Below the pieces are notes generated by a model. The model did no database searches. It saw only the letters and a list, made by a program, of their open reading frames with translations, and was not told the origin of the DNA. A stretch of 64,000 nt of DNA from Streptomyces uncialis. Its GTDB lineage: Bacteria > Actinomycetota > Actinomycetes > Streptomycetales > Streptomycetaceae. The position numbers and the translations under genes are program-made. How positions within the stretch are numbered: position 1 is the first letter of the stretch; every line of letters begins with the position of its first letter. The stretch lies in the NCBI RefSeq assembly GCF_001905345.1, contig NZ_LFBV01000004.1:434001-498000 (forward strand). The letters run 5' to 3'. Of the stretch, positions 7,524 to 16,379 are shown in pieces.

Positions 7524-8228
7524 GTGACCGACACCCGTAGTGCTGCCTGGGACGAGTACGCGCGGACCAAGCCCCAGCGGCGTACGACGAACGCACGTGG
7601 TGAGACCACGTGGTTCAACTGGACCCAGTACGCCGACCACGGACCCGGGGCCGAGGTGCTGGCGTTGGAACCGGGTGGGACCGCGCTCGACCTCGGCTGT
7701 GGTGCGGGCGGGAACGCCGCTCACCTCGCCGGTCTCGGTGTGCGGGCTGTGGGCATCGACCTTTCCCCCGAGCAGCTCGCGAAGGCACGGGAGCGGTGGG
7801 CCGATGTGGACGGGATGGAGCTGCACCAGGGCGACGCGCCCGCCTACCTGCGAGAGAGCCGCACGGTCTTCGACGCGATCTACAGCGTCTTCGGCGCGGG
7901 TTGGTTCTCCGCCCCGGGCCTGCTGCTGCCGGTCGTGCATGCGAACCTCAGGCCCGGCGGCGTGTTCGCGATGTCCCAGCGCCCTCCGATCGAGGGGTGC
8001 TACGGGTGCCAGGCGTCGTACATCCCTCGCGGGCCCGACGAGGACCCCGCCGTCGTCAAGCGGTGGGACCACGAACCGGATGTCTGGGCGCTGATCCTCA
8101 AGGAGCACGGGTACGTGGACGTGTCCGCCTCCGTGATCGCCGCGCCCCCGGGTTCCCGGCGCACCACGGGCACATTGCTCGTCCGGGGCGTCCGGGGCGG
8201 CCACGAGCAGCCGGTGGCGTCGGACTGA
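7524..8228 (+). CDS. Class I SAM-dependent methyltransferase
   Basis: A 234-residue methyltransferase with a canonical SAM motif I (TALDLGCGAGGNAAHLAGLG), the acidic end of strand 2 (AVGIDLSPEQL), motif II (FDAIYSVFGAGWF) and motif III-like LRPGGVFAMSQRPP. The likely start is GTG (VTDTRSAAWDEY). The frame is open farther upstream, to a GTG that overlaps the SLOG gene's stop, so coupling to the SLOG gene is possible. The substrate is unknown. It resembles small-molecule methylases rather than RNA or DNA methylases. It is convergent with the transketolase genes and separated from them by only 27 bp. Confidence 0.82.
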   Translation: MTDTRSAAWDEYARTKPQRRTTNARGETTWFNWTQYADHGPGAEVLALEPGGTALDLGCGAGGNAAHLAGLGVRAVGIDLSPEQLAKARERWADVDGMELHQGDAPAYLRESRTVFDAIYSVFGAGWFSAPGLLLPVVHANLRPGGVFAMSQRPPIEGCYGCQASYIPRGPDEDPAVVKRWDHEPDVWALILKEHGYVDVSASVIAAPPGSRRTTGTLLVRGVRGGHEQPVASD

Positions 8229-8229
8229 A

Positions 8230-8246
8230 GCCGGAGAACCTCCGGC
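8230..8246. terminator. Short hairpin between convergent genes
   Basis: GCCGGAG-AAC-CTCCGGC, a perfect 7-bp stem with a 3-base loop, occupies the 27-bp gap between two convergent stops. It could serve both strands. Confidence 0.5.
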
Positions 8247-8255
8247 GGACACCGC

Positions 8256-9269
8256 TCAGACAGGGGAGTACGCCCCGCTCCCCGTGGTCGTCTCCGGGGT
8301 GTCGGGTGTCTCGGGTGCGGGGCCGGGGCGGTCGAGGGCGGACCACGCGGCCTCCACCACGTGCCGTACCGACAGTCCGTAGCGTTCGAAGAGGTACGGC
8401 GCGGTCAAGGAGCCCTCGGCGAAGGTGTCCTGGATGCCGATCCGGCGCAGCGGCCGTCCGATGCCCGCCTCGGCGAGGGTTTCCGCGACCGCCGATCCGA
8501 GGCCGCCGACGACCGAGTGGTTCTCCGCCGTGACCAGGGCCCGGACCCCGCCCGCCACCTCCCGTACGGTCGCGCCGTCCAGGGGTTTGAGGGTGGGGAC
8601 GTGGACCACGGAGACCGAGACCCCGGCCTCCTCCAGCGTGCGCGCCGCGGCCAGTGTGGTCGCGAGCATCATCCCGCTGGAGAACAGCGCGACGTCGATG
8701 CCGCGCGCCAGCACCTCCGCGTGCTGGAGCGACAGCCGGTGTCCGTCGTCGAACACCACGGGGATCTCCCCGCGCTTGAGCCGGACGTACACCGGTCCGG
8801 GGAGGTCGGCCACGGCGCGTGCCACCTGCGCCGTCTCCACCGCGTCCGCCACATCGACGACCGTCATGTTGGGCAGGGCCCGCATCAGCGCCACATCGTC
8901 GATGGCCTGGTGGCTCGGTCCGCCGGGGGTGGACACCCCGGGCATGAAGCCGATGATCCGTACCGGCAGCGCCGGGTAGGCGATGGCGTTGGCGATCTGG
9001 TCGTAGGCGCGGCGGGTCGCGAAGACCCCGAAGGTGTGGACGAACGGCAGATGACCGGAGCGTGCCAGGGCCCCGGCGACACCCATCATGTTCGCCTCGG
9101 CCATCCCCGCGTGCACGAACCGTTCGGGGAACTCCGCCTGGAACAGATCGATCTCGCACTGCCGGGTCAGATCCCCGCTGAGGCACACGATCTCGGGCCG
9201 CTCCCGGGCCAGTTCGAGGAACGCGGTGCCGTACGGCTTGGTGCGTACGGGGTAAGGGGGCCTACGCAT
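8256..9269 (-). CDS. Transketolase C-terminal (pyrimidine-binding) subunit
   Basis: A 337-residue protein covering the central and C-terminal domains of a split transketolase. Visible landmarks are KPYGTAFLELA, a PEIVCLSGDLTRQ segment, the GMAEANMMGVAGALA pyrimidine-binding region with the conserved Glu, HTFGVFATRRAYDQI, and the C-terminal domain with GLGSAVAETLAE. With its partner it would move two-carbon ketol units using TPP and a divalent cation. The start overlaps the N-subunit stop by eight bases, so the subunits are coupled. Two-gene transketolases in actinomycetes often serve specialised sugar or natural-product pathways rather than the main pentose phosphate pathway (family knowledge). 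Confidence 0.9.
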   Translation of the reverse strand: MRRPPYPVRTKPYGTAFLELARERPEIVCLSGDLTRQCEIDLFQAEFPERFVHAGMAEANMMGVAGALARSGHLPFVHTFGVFATRRAYDQIANAIAYPALPVRIIGFMPGVSTPGGPSHQAIDDVALMRALPNMTVVDVADAVETAQVARAVADLPGPVYVRLKRGEIPVVFDDGHRLSLQHAEVLARGIDVALFSSGMMLATTLAAARTLEEAGVSVSVVHVPTLKPLDGATVREVAGGVRALVTAENHSVVGGLGSAVAETLAEAGIGRPLRRIGIQDTFAEGSLTAPYLFERYGLSVRHVVEAAWSALDRPGPAPETPDTPETTTGSGAYSPV

Positions 9270-10110
9270 GGAGTGCCTCCAGCTCGCGGGTCAGCTCGTC
9301 GATCGCCCGCCAGGCCAGCTCCGGGGACAGTTTGATGAAGTGGCCGTCGGCGTCCGGCGGCAGACAGTCCAGTCCATGGCTGGTGGAGGTCCGGCACACG
9401 ACCACGCTCGGGCGGTCCGGCTCCGCGTCCGCGTCCGCCAGCGCGGCGGCCAGGGCCACCGGGTCATGACCGTCGACATCGGCCGTGTGCCAGCCGAAGG
9501 ACTCCCACTTCGCGGCGATCGGCTCCAGGGTGGTGACGGTGTCGACGGGCCCGTCGACCTGCGAGTTGTTGGCGTCCACCAGCACCGTGAGCGAGGCGAG
9601 CCCGTGGTGCGCGGCGAACATGGCGGCCTCCCATACCTGGCCTTCCTCCAGCTCGCCGTCGCTGACCATCGCGAAGGTGCGGACGTCCCGTCCGCGCATC
9701 CGGTCCGACAGGGCGAAGCCGGCGGCGGCGGACAGCCCCTGCCCGAGCGAGCCGCAGGTGTGGTCGACGACCGGGGAGCGCTCGCTGCCGATGGCCTCGA
9801 CCCCGGAGCCGTTCTTCCCGTAGTCCCTGAGCGCGCTCTCGTCCAGCAGCCCGAGCGCGACGGCGGCGGCGAACGGGCCGATGACGTAGTGGCCGGGTGA
9901 GCAGACCAGCCGGTCCCGGCCGGGCCGCGCGGCGCTGAACAGCGCGGCGACCTGCTCGGCGGAGGAAAGGGCCTGTCCGAGATAGCCGAAGCCCTGCGGG
10001 GCGACCATGCGGACCGCGTTGAGCCGGACGCGCAGCGCCAGCTCCACGGGATCGGTGACTGTCCAGCGGCTTCCCGGGTCGGAGAAGCGCCGCACGGTGG
10101 GCATCAGCAT
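9262..10110 (-). CDS. Transketolase N-terminal (TPP-binding) subunit
   Basis: A 282-residue TPP-binding subunit. The motif SDGELEEGQVWEA followed about 25 residues later by DANNSQVDG is the diphosphate-binding signature. CGSLGQGLSAAAGFAL and an HYVIGPFAAA segment are also typical. The start is taken at the first ATG of MLMPTVRRF. GGAGGGATCACC lies just upstream, although spacing is slightly long. It is divergent from the hydrolase at 10427 across a 316-bp intergenic region holding two GntR-like palindromes. It probably forms a two-gene operon with the C-terminal subunit. Confidence 0.9.
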   Translation of the reverse strand: MLMPTVRRFSDPGSRWTVTDPVELALRVRLNAVRMVAPQGFGYLGQALSSAEQVAALFSAARPGRDRLVCSPGHYVIGPFAAAVALGLLDESALRDYGKNGSGVEAIGSERSPVVDHTCGSLGQGLSAAAGFALSDRMRGRDVRTFAMVSDGELEEGQVWEAAMFAAHHGLASLTVLVDANNSQVDGPVDTVTTLEPIAAKWESFGWHTADVDGHDPVALAAALADADAEPDRPSVVVCRTSTSHGLDCLPPDADGHFIKLSPELAWRAIDELTRELEALHA

Positions 10111-10146
10111 CGGTGGTGATCCCTCCAGAAGACATGGAGCACTGAG

Positions 10147-10157
10147 TGGCCTAGCCA
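10147..10157. promoter_or_regulatory. Candidate GntR/FCD operator, transketolase side
   Basis: TGGCCTAGCCA, a perfect TGGC-N3-GCCA palindrome inside the longer motif GTGGNNNAGCCAATNNAG, which occurs again at 10267. FCD-type GntR regulators commonly bind TGGT-N3-ACCA-like sites, and one is encoded nearby. Confidence 0.5.
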
Positions 10158-10267
10158 ATGTAGGGAGGGTGGCGGGGGTCGTCAATCGCCCTGCGAGGGC
10201 CTTTCAGGGCAAGTGGTGAGCGAAGAGGGCCTTGACCGGGGGTTTGCTGTCGATCTACGGTCGTAAG

Positions 10268-10278
10268 TGGTTAAGCCA
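10268..10278. promoter_or_regulatory. Candidate GntR/FCD operator, hydrolase side
   Basis: TGGTTAAGCCA, the second copy of the palindrome, on the hydrolase side of the divergent region. The flanks match the first copy (GTGG before, AT and AG after). The pair suggests that one regulator controls both divergent units. Confidence 0.5.
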
Positions 10279-10426
10279 ATTAAGTTGCCGCGCGGCCGAC
10301 TATCGGCCGCACCACAGCACCACCAGAAGCACGGGCACCACGCGTGTCACCGGCACCACCAGCAGCACCCGAAGCGCCACCCAGCAGCACCACCCACCCG
10401 CACGCCAGCCAAGGAGGGGGCACCCG

Positions 10427-11284
10427 ATGTCGCTCCAGGAGTTCATTCCCACCCCGGATTTCGAGGAGTACCGCGAGACGTTCAAGGACTTCTTCCACCT
10501 CGAACGGACCGACGGTGTCATCGTCGCCCGCGCGCACACCCTCGGCGGCCCGATCCAGCTCAGCGTCCAGAACCACCGGGCCCTCGGCCAGATGCTCAAG
10601 ACGATCGGCGCCGACCCCGAGAACGAGGTCCTGATCCTCACCGGCAGCGGTGAGGAGTTCATGATGGACGCCGACCCGGAAGGGTTCGCGCTGGAGGACG
10701 AGGACCTGCCGCACTGGGCGTACGAGTACGCCTACAAGGACGGCCGGATCAATGTCAGCTCGCTGATCAACGACCTGGAGATCCCCACCATCGGGATCTT
10801 CAACGGCTCGGGGTTCCACTCCGAGATCGTCCTGATGTGCGACATCACCCTGTGCGCCGAGGACGCCACCGTCTTCGACCTGCACTACGACATCAGCTCG
10901 GTACCCGGCGACGGAATCCACAGCTGCTTCCAGGAACTCCTCGGCGTCAAGCGCGCCGCGTACGCGCTGCTCACCGGCGAGGCCATCAGCGCCCAGCAGG
11001 CGCTGGAGTGGGGCATGGTCAACGAGCTGCTGCCGCGCGCGGAGCTGCTGGAGCGCGCCCGGACGATCGCCGCCCACATCATGTCCAAGCCCCGGGTCAC
11101 CCGGCGGCTGACCACCCAGATCGTCCGCAGGCCCTGGCGCCGCCGGATCACCGACGACCTCGACGGCGGTTTCGGCATCCAGATGTTCGGTCATCTGGCC
11201 AAGCAGAAGTCCATCCACAGCAAGAAGCACATCGCGGACACCGTCGCGTATGTGCGTGAGGGCCGTCCCAACAACTTCGACTGA
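10427..11284 (+). CDS. 6-oxocamphor-hydrolase-like crotonase (beta-diketone hydrolase)
   Basis: A 285-residue crotonase-fold protein. It aligns by eye with Rhodococcus 6-oxocamphor hydrolase, which cleaves a C-C bond of cyclic beta-diketones. The stretch FHSEIVLMCDITLCAEDATVF matches the HPEIPVMSDIVLAAESATF region. LHYDISSVPGDGIH keeps a His seven residues before PGDG together with the Asp of PGDG, and an upstream NHRALG supplies another His. These correspond to catalytic residues known for that enzyme. AAGGAGG lies upstream of the chosen ATG. A longer open frame upstream is His/Thr-rich and unlikely to be translated. An ordinary enoyl-CoA hydratase role is the alternative. It is convergent with the GntR gene. 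Confidence 0.8.
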   Translation: MSLQEFIPTPDFEEYRETFKDFFHLERTDGVIVARAHTLGGPIQLSVQNHRALGQMLKTIGADPENEVLILTGSGEEFMMDADPEGFALEDEDLPHWAYEYAYKDGRINVSSLINDLEIPTIGIFNGSGFHSEIVLMCDITLCAEDATVFDLHYDISSVPGDGIHSCFQELLGVKRAAYALLTGEAISAQQALEWGMVNELLPRAELLERARTIAAHIMSKPRVTRRLTTQIVRRPWRRRITDDLDGGFGIQMFGHLAKQKSIHSKKHIADTVAYVREGRPNNFD

Positions 11285-11333
11285 CCCGCGCACCCAGGGC
11301 CCGCGCACCCGCTTTCCCGCGCGCCCGGTTCCC

Positions 11334-11360
11334 GCGCGCCCCGGCCCGGCCGGGGCGCGC
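11334..11360. terminator. GC-rich hairpin terminator
   Basis: GCGCGCCCCGG and its near-exact complement form a strong stem, followed by CTTTCC, between the convergent hydrolase and GntR genes. It may serve either strand. Confidence 0.6.
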
Positions 11361-11485
11361 CTTTCCGTCGCGGTGCGGCGCGACCATGGGCCCCGCCCCC
11401 GACCCTCGCCCTCACAGGCCGGGGCGGGCGCGGGGCCCACGCGCTCAGCGGCCTACGCGCCTCGGGCTCACACGTCTCAGGGGGC

Positions 11486-12253
11486 TCACGCGCTCAGCCG
11501 CAGATGGCGGCTCATCACCTCATGGTGATGGCGCACCGCGTACAGCGCCGCGTCCACGTCCCGGCGCTGCACCGCCCGCAGGATCGGCTCGTGGATCGCC
11601 GTCAGGTCCCCGATCCGGTCGGGCTCCAGCCACCGGGGGACCGTGCCGCTGTCGACCCACGCGCGGTACTCGTAGTCGATCAGCGCGGTGTGCGCGCTGT
11701 CGAACATCGCCGCGAGGTACGTGTTGTGCGAGGCGCCGATCAGCGTCGCGTGGAAGTAGGTGTCCGCGCTCATCCAGCTCGCGATGTCGCCCGCGCTGCC
11801 CGCCAGCCGCCGCAGCGCCCGCTCCGCCTCCGCGAGCTCCTCCGGTGTCGCCCGCTCGATCGCCCGGACGACCCCGGTCGACTCCAGCGACAGCCGCAGC
11901 TCGGCCAGCGAACCCACCGACTCCGGGTCCACCTCCAGCATCAGGCTCATCGAGGCGGCCAGGTTGACCTCGGGCCGCAGCCGTACGTACGCGCCCGATC
12001 CGCGCCGCGACTCCACCAGACCCTTGACGACCAGGATGCGGATGGCCTGGCTCACCGTGGGGCGGCTGGTCGACAGCAGCACCGCGAGATCCCGCTCCGA
12101 CGGAATACGCGAGCCGTCGCTCAGCTCACGGGACAGGATCAGCTGCTGGACCTGCGCGGCGATCTCCTGCGCGACCCCGTCCTGCCCGGCCGCGCCGATG
12201 CCCTGGAGTGCCTGCCAGGGACTGTCCGGCGGGAGTTGCTTCGTACGCGTCAC
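11486..12253 (-). CDS. GntR-family transcriptional regulator (FCD/FadR subfamily)
   Basis: A 255-residue regulator with an N-terminal winged HTH (SRIPSERDLAVLLSTSRPTVSQAIRILVVKGLVESRRGSG, residues about 50-95) and a C-terminal FCD helical domain. Likely metal/ligand His residues are visible in YFHATLIGASHN and in the C-terminal VRHHHEVMSRH. The GTG start (VTRTKQLPP) is preferred over an upstream ATG because GGAGG stands 8 bases before it. By position it probably controls the transketolase pair and the oxocamphor-hydrolase-like gene through the TGG[C/T]-N3-GCCA sites. The effector is unknown. Confidence 0.88.
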   Translation of the reverse strand: MTRTKQLPPDSPWQALQGIGAAGQDGVAQEIAAQVQQLILSRELSDGSRIPSERDLAVLLSTSRPTVSQAIRILVVKGLVESRRGSGAYVRLRPEVNLAASMSLMLEVDPESVGSLAELRLSLESTGVVRAIERATPEELAEAERALRRLAGSAGDIASWMSADTYFHATLIGASHNTYLAAMFDSAHTALIDYEYRAWVDSGTVPRWLEPDRIGDLTAIHEPILRAVQRRDVDAALYAVRHHHEVMSRHLRLSA

Positions 12254-12468
12254 GCGACCACCTCCACCGCTCATGACCCGGGTCCGGCACCCGCGCCCGG
12301 TACGTTACCCCAGCCCCGGCCCGCCCCCGCGCCGTCCGGACGGGGCCGGACCGGCCCGGGTGCGCGGGTCCCGCCGGTCCGCCGGCGAAGGGGTCCGGGG
12401 ACCGCGAAGGCTCCCGTCACCCCGGAGAGCGGGGCGGCGGGAGCCAGGGCACCGGGCGCGGCGTGGGC

Positions 12469-14526
12469 TCAGACGCCGATGTCACGCCCGTCGGTGCGCC
12501 ACACCGCGACCACGGCCGGGCGGACGATCCGGCCCGGACCGTCGGGCCAGGTGCTCGCCGGGTTCTCGACCGACGCGCCGTCCAGCTCCCCGGGGTGCTG
12601 CACGGCGACCAGCACCCTGCGGTCCTGGATGACGGGACCGCAGGTCTCCGCACCCACCGGCACCGTCAGGAACTGCTTCAGCTCACCGCGCCGCTCGCCC
12701 CGGGTCGCCACCCCGAACAGCCCGTCGTTCGAACCGAGCTTGTTGCCGTCGGTGGAGATCCACATATTGCCGTGCGGGTCGAACGCGACATTGTCCGGGC
12801 ACGAGATCGGGGAGACCCGCTCCTTGGGGAACCCCGCGAAGTACGTCGCCGGGTCCGCCGGATCGCCCGCCACCAGGAACAGCCGCCACGCGAAACGTTC
12901 CCGCGCCGGGTCGTCGCGCTCCTCCGCCAGCTCCAGGATCTGCCCGTGCTTGTTGAGGACGCGCGGATTGGCCTCGTCCGCGCCGGGCTTGCCCGGCTTG
13001 CCGCGCTCGGTGTTGTTCGTCAGCGCCACGTACACCCGCCCGGTGCGCGGGGACGGCTCCACGTCCTCGGGACGGTCCATCTTCGTCGCCCCGGCCCGGT
13101 CGGCCGCCAGCCGGGTGAACACGTACACCTCCTCCGCCGTCATCCCCGGTACGTGCGAGACCTCACCCGTCGCCAGCGGGATCCACTCACCGGCGCCGTC
13201 GAACTCGCCGTCGGCGGGATGCCGCCCGCTGCCGTCGATCTCGCCGGGACTGTCGCCCGTCAGCTTCGCCACGTACAGGGTGCCCTCGTCCAGCAGCGTG
13301 AGGTTGTGCTCCCGCGCCGCCCGCGAGGTGCCCCGCATCATCCGCTGCGACGACACGAACTTGTAGAAGTACTCGAACCGCTCGTCGTCGCCCATGTACA
13401 CCACCGGACGGCCGTCGTCGGTCAGCCGGGGCTGCGCCCCCTCGTGCTTGAAGCGGCCCAGCGCGGTCCGCTTGCGCGGCACCGAGTCCGGGTCGAACGG
13501 GTCCAGCTCGACCACCCAGCCGAAACGATGCGCCTCGTTCGGCTCCCGGGCCACGTCGAACCGCTGGTCGAACCGCTCCCATTTCCGCTCGGTGGCACCC
13601 GGCGCGATGCCGTACCGCTGGTCCGTGGGGCGGGAGCCGTTGGCGAAGTAGATGTTGATGTTCTCCTCGCCGTGCAGCGTGGTGCCCCACGGCGTCGTAC
13701 CGCCCGCGCAGTTGTTGAACGTACCGAGCGCGCGGGTCCCCGACGGATCGGCGCCCGTGCGCAGCAGGGGCGCGCCCGCCGCCGGGCCGGTGATCCGGAA
13801 CGGGGTGGTCGCGGTGATCCGCCGGTTCAGCCGGTGCCGGGGCACCGGCGCCAGCGCGCCCGACCGCCGCCGCTCCTCCACCACGACCACCGACAGACCG
13901 TGCGCGGCCCAGGCGATCTCCACCTGCTCGCGCGTCGGGTTCTCCGGGTCGTAGTCGCGGAACATCAGCGTCTCGGTGGTGTATTCGTGGTTCGCCACCA
14001 TCACCTGGCGCCCGTGCTCGCCCCGCAGCGGCAGCAGGGACAGGAAGTCGTTGTTGTAGCCGAACTGACCGGACTGCGCCCGTGCGCTCTGGCGTTCGGG
14101 GTCGAAGTCCGGCGCACCGCGCAGGATCGGTTCGCCCCAGCGGATCACCACGCTCTGCGCATGGCCCGCCGGTACGGTCACCGTGTCGTGCTCGTTGGGG
14201 GCGACCGGGGTGAAGCGCAGGCCCCGGGCCCCGTCCGTCCGGCCGTGCCGGGAACTCGTCGGCCGGGCGGCGGCAGCGGCCTCGGCCCGCCCCGCGCCCG
14301 GACCGACGGCGGTGGCCCCGGCCGCGGCGGCGACCGTCACCACGGCGGCGGCCCGCATCATCGAACGCCGGGAGAGCGCCCCGGCGATGATGTCACCGGC
14401 GTACGCGTTGGCGCTGGTGTTGGGGACCTCCTGGAAACACGCGTCACCGCAGCGGTAGCGGCAGGTGAGCGCGGACCGGCCGCCCGCGTGGCGCGGGGTG
14501 CTCAGAACCGGCAGCAGTTCGTGCAC
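12469..14526 (-). CDS. PhoX-family alkaline phosphatase (Tat-exported)
   Basis: A 685-residue secreted phosphatase-like protein of the PhoX/DUF839 family, calcium- and iron-dependent enzymes releasing phosphate outside the cell. A twin-arginine signal is visible (LSRRSMMRAAAVVTVAAAAG), preceded by a Cys-containing N-terminus (CRYRCGDACFQ) common in actinobacterial PhoX proteins. Characteristic segments are NCAGGTTPWGTTLHGEEN, a metal-site region WVVELDPFDP, GRFKHEGA, YMGDDERFEYFYKFVS, MDRPEDVEPSP and SCPDNVAFDPHGNMWISTDG. The start is GTG with GGAGG five bases upstream. No obvious PHO box was identified in the short upstream gap. Confidence 0.92.
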   Translation of the reverse strand: MHELLPVLSTPRHAGGRSALTCRYRCGDACFQEVPNTSANAYAGDIIAGALSRRSMMRAAAVVTVAAAAGATAVGPGAGRAEAAAAARPTSSRHGRTDGARGLRFTPVAPNEHDTVTVPAGHAQSVVIRWGEPILRGAPDFDPERQSARAQSGQFGYNNDFLSLLPLRGEHGRQVMVANHEYTTETLMFRDYDPENPTREQVEIAWAAHGLSVVVVEERRRSGALAPVPRHRLNRRITATTPFRITGPAAGAPLLRTGADPSGTRALGTFNNCAGGTTPWGTTLHGEENINIYFANGSRPTDQRYGIAPGATERKWERFDQRFDVAREPNEAHRFGWVVELDPFDPDSVPRKRTALGRFKHEGAQPRLTDDGRPVVYMGDDERFEYFYKFVSSQRMMRGTSRAAREHNLTLLDEGTLYVAKLTGDSPGEIDGSGRHPADGEFDGAGEWIPLATGEVSHVPGMTAEEVYVFTRLAADRAGATKMDRPEDVEPSPRTGRVYVALTNNTERGKPGKPGADEANPRVLNKHGQILELAEERDDPARERFAWRLFLVAGDPADPATYFAGFPKERVSPISCPDNVAFDPHGNMWISTDGNKLGSNDGLFGVATRGERRGELKQFLTVPVGAETCGPVIQDRRVLVAVQHPGELDGASVENPASTWPDGPGRIVRPAVVAVWRTDGRDIGV

Positions 14527-14639
14527 GTCGTCCTCCTCAGGTGCGTGACGCACCGACGAAATCTCGGATCATCCGGGGACAGCGAACGGCGGGGCTCGCC
14601 CTGCCCCGCCGCCGTACGACCGACTCCTCCACTTCCCTG

Positions 14640-14673
14640 GGCCCGGGGGCGGCGGGTCTGCCGCCCCCGGGCC
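14640..14673. terminator. Hairpin terminator downstream of the permease gene
   Basis: GGCCCGGGGGCGGC and its exact 14-base complement are separated by a 6-base loop, just 3' of the permease stop. It is a very stable stem without a T-run. Confidence 0.65.
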
Positions 14674-14678
14674 GATGG

Positions 14679-16106
14679 CTACAGCAGCAAGGCACCCATG
14701 ACAAGCACCACGACCAGAGCGGAGAGTCCCTGCACGAGAGTGGCCGCCGTCTGGGCCCGGTACGCGGTCTTCACGTCCATCCCGGAGAACTGCGACACCA
14801 CCCAGAAGTACGAGTCGTTGACATGGCTGACGACCATCGCGCCCGCGCCGATCGCCATCACGGCCATCACCTGGCCGATGGGTATGGAGCCGAGGTTCCC
14901 GTCCAGCCCCAGCGCGGGCAGCAGCGGCTGCGCCAGGGTGGAGGTGATGATCAGGGCCGCCGTACTGCTGCCCTGGGCCGTCTTCAGCAGCGCGGCCAGC
15001 GCGAACAGCACCAGCAGCGCGGTGACACCGCTGACCGCCGAACCGTCGCCGATCAGCGTGGCGATGTAGTCCGCGATCGGGGTGCCCTTGATCACCGCGC
15101 CGAACGCGCCGCCCGCACCGGTGATCACCAGGATCGGGGCCGCGTCCACCAGACCCTCGGCGACCCAGGTGGTCAGCGCCTTCGCGTCCAGCTTGCTGGG
15201 CAGCAGCGCCAGCGCCAGCAGCACACCGATCAGCAGCGCGTTGACCGGGTTGCCCAGGTCCTTGAGCAGACTGCCGAACGCCCCGTCGACCAGGGTGCCG
15301 TCACCCGAGGGGAACGCCGCGACCGAACCGACGGCCATCAGCACGATCGGCAGCAGGATCGGGGTCAGCGCCCGGCTCAGGCTCGGCAGGCGGTCGAACT
15401 GGGCCTTGTACTCCTCGAACGTCTGGTGCGCGTCGGGCAGCTTGCTCTCCAGGTTGCCCGTACGGCGCAGCGCCCAGGCGAGACCGGCGAGCGCGGCGAC
15501 CAGCGAGACCGGGATGCTGAAGAGGATCACCCAGATGAGGCCGTCGGAACCGATGCCCACGTTCCCCGCGGCGGCGATCGGGCCTGGCGTCGGCGGGACG
15601 AAGGTGTGCGACGCGTACAGACCGGTGGCCAGCGCCGTACCGAGCACCACCGGGTTCTTGCCCGTCTTACGGGCGATCGAGCGCTGGAGCGGGGACAGCA
15701 CCACATAGCCCGAGTCGCAGAACACGGGGATCGAGACGACCCAGCCGATCAGCGACATGGCGAGCGCGGGATGCCGCTTGCCGACCACCTTCAGCACGGC
15801 CTCGGCCAGGGTGACGGCCGCGCCGGTGCGCTCCAGCACCTTGCCGATGATCGTGCCGAAGAGGATCACCAGACCGATGCTGGCGAGGATCGTCCCGAAG
15901 CCCTCGGCGATGGTGGTGCCGAGATTGTCGACGAAGCGCTCGTCGGCGCCCGTCGCGGCACCGATGCCCATCGCCATCATGCCGAACGCGTAGGTGGACA
16001 GGACGATGGCGAGGAACGGATGCAGCTTGAAGCGGCCGCACAAAAAGATGATCAGGGCGATGCTCGCCGCCAGAGCTGCGAGCAGGGCGGGGCCGGCGGT
16101 GCTCAT
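14679..16106 (-). CDS. GntP-family gluconate/organic acid permease
   Basis: A 475-residue polytopic membrane protein with 12 or more hydrophobic segments. It has GntP-family landmarks: the N-terminal FKLHPFLAIVLSTYAFGM, SIPVFCDSGYVVLSPL, GLYASHTFVPPTPGPIAAAG and the C-terminal VVSHVNDSYFWVVSQFSGM. The family imports gluconate, glycerate-type or related sugar acids with protons. The neighbours are a glycerate kinase and a CdaR sugar-diacid regulator, so glycerate, glucarate or a similar acid is the likely substrate (inference). The upstream 270-bp gap is very G-rich on the plus strand. Confidence 0.9.
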   Translation of the reverse strand: MSTAGPALLAALAASIALIIFLCGRFKLHPFLAIVLSTYAFGMMAMGIGAATGADERFVDNLGTTIAEGFGTILASIGLVILFGTIIGKVLERTGAAVTLAEAVLKVVGKRHPALAMSLIGWVVSIPVFCDSGYVVLSPLQRSIARKTGKNPVVLGTALATGLYASHTFVPPTPGPIAAAGNVGIGSDGLIWVILFSIPVSLVAALAGLAWALRRTGNLESKLPDAHQTFEEYKAQFDRLPSLSRALTPILLPIVLMAVGSVAAFPSGDGTLVDGAFGSLLKDLGNPVNALLIGVLLALALLPSKLDAKALTTWVAEGLVDAAPILVITGAGGAFGAVIKGTPIADYIATLIGDGSAVSGVTALLVLFALAALLKTAQGSSTAALIITSTLAQPLLPALGLDGNLGSIPIGQVMAVMAIGAGAMVVSHVNDSYFWVVSQFSGMDVKTAYRAQTAATLVQGLSALVVVLVMGALLL

Positions 16107-16140
16107 GGAACTCCTCGTAGGGACCGGAGAGGAAGGGACT

Positions 16141-16320
16141 GTGGGGGCGGTGGGGACCTTGGGCTGTGGGGGGCGGGTGGGGCCTTGGCGCGGAGGACCG
16201 GACCGCCCAGGGTGGGGAACCGGGGAAGTCCTGGGCGGTCCGGGTGCGGGGGGACGCCGTGGATGTGGGGGAGGTGACGGGTGTGGGGGAGCGGGGGCAG
16301 GGCGGGGTACGGGCCGTGCA
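16141..16320 (+). other. G-rich tract with quadruplex potential
   Basis: This is the gene-free stretch between the glycerate kinase and the permease. It contains repeated runs of three to six G on the plus strand (for example GGGGGCGGTGGGG, then GGG, then GGGGGG within about 40 bases), fitting the canonical G3+N1-7 pattern. On the minus strand it is the leader of the permease gene, so the quadruplex would form on the template strand. Confidence 0.4.
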
Positions 16321-16379
16321 GCGTCCCGGGGGCGTCGGGGCCCGGCGGAACCGGTCGTACGGGTGCCTGCCCGGCCGGG

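Noticed and set aside
10232..10426. N-terminal extension of the oxocamphor-hydrolase-like protein
   Set aside because: It is a Thr/His/Ser repeat translation lying over the operator region, and AAGGAGG marks the ATG at 10427.
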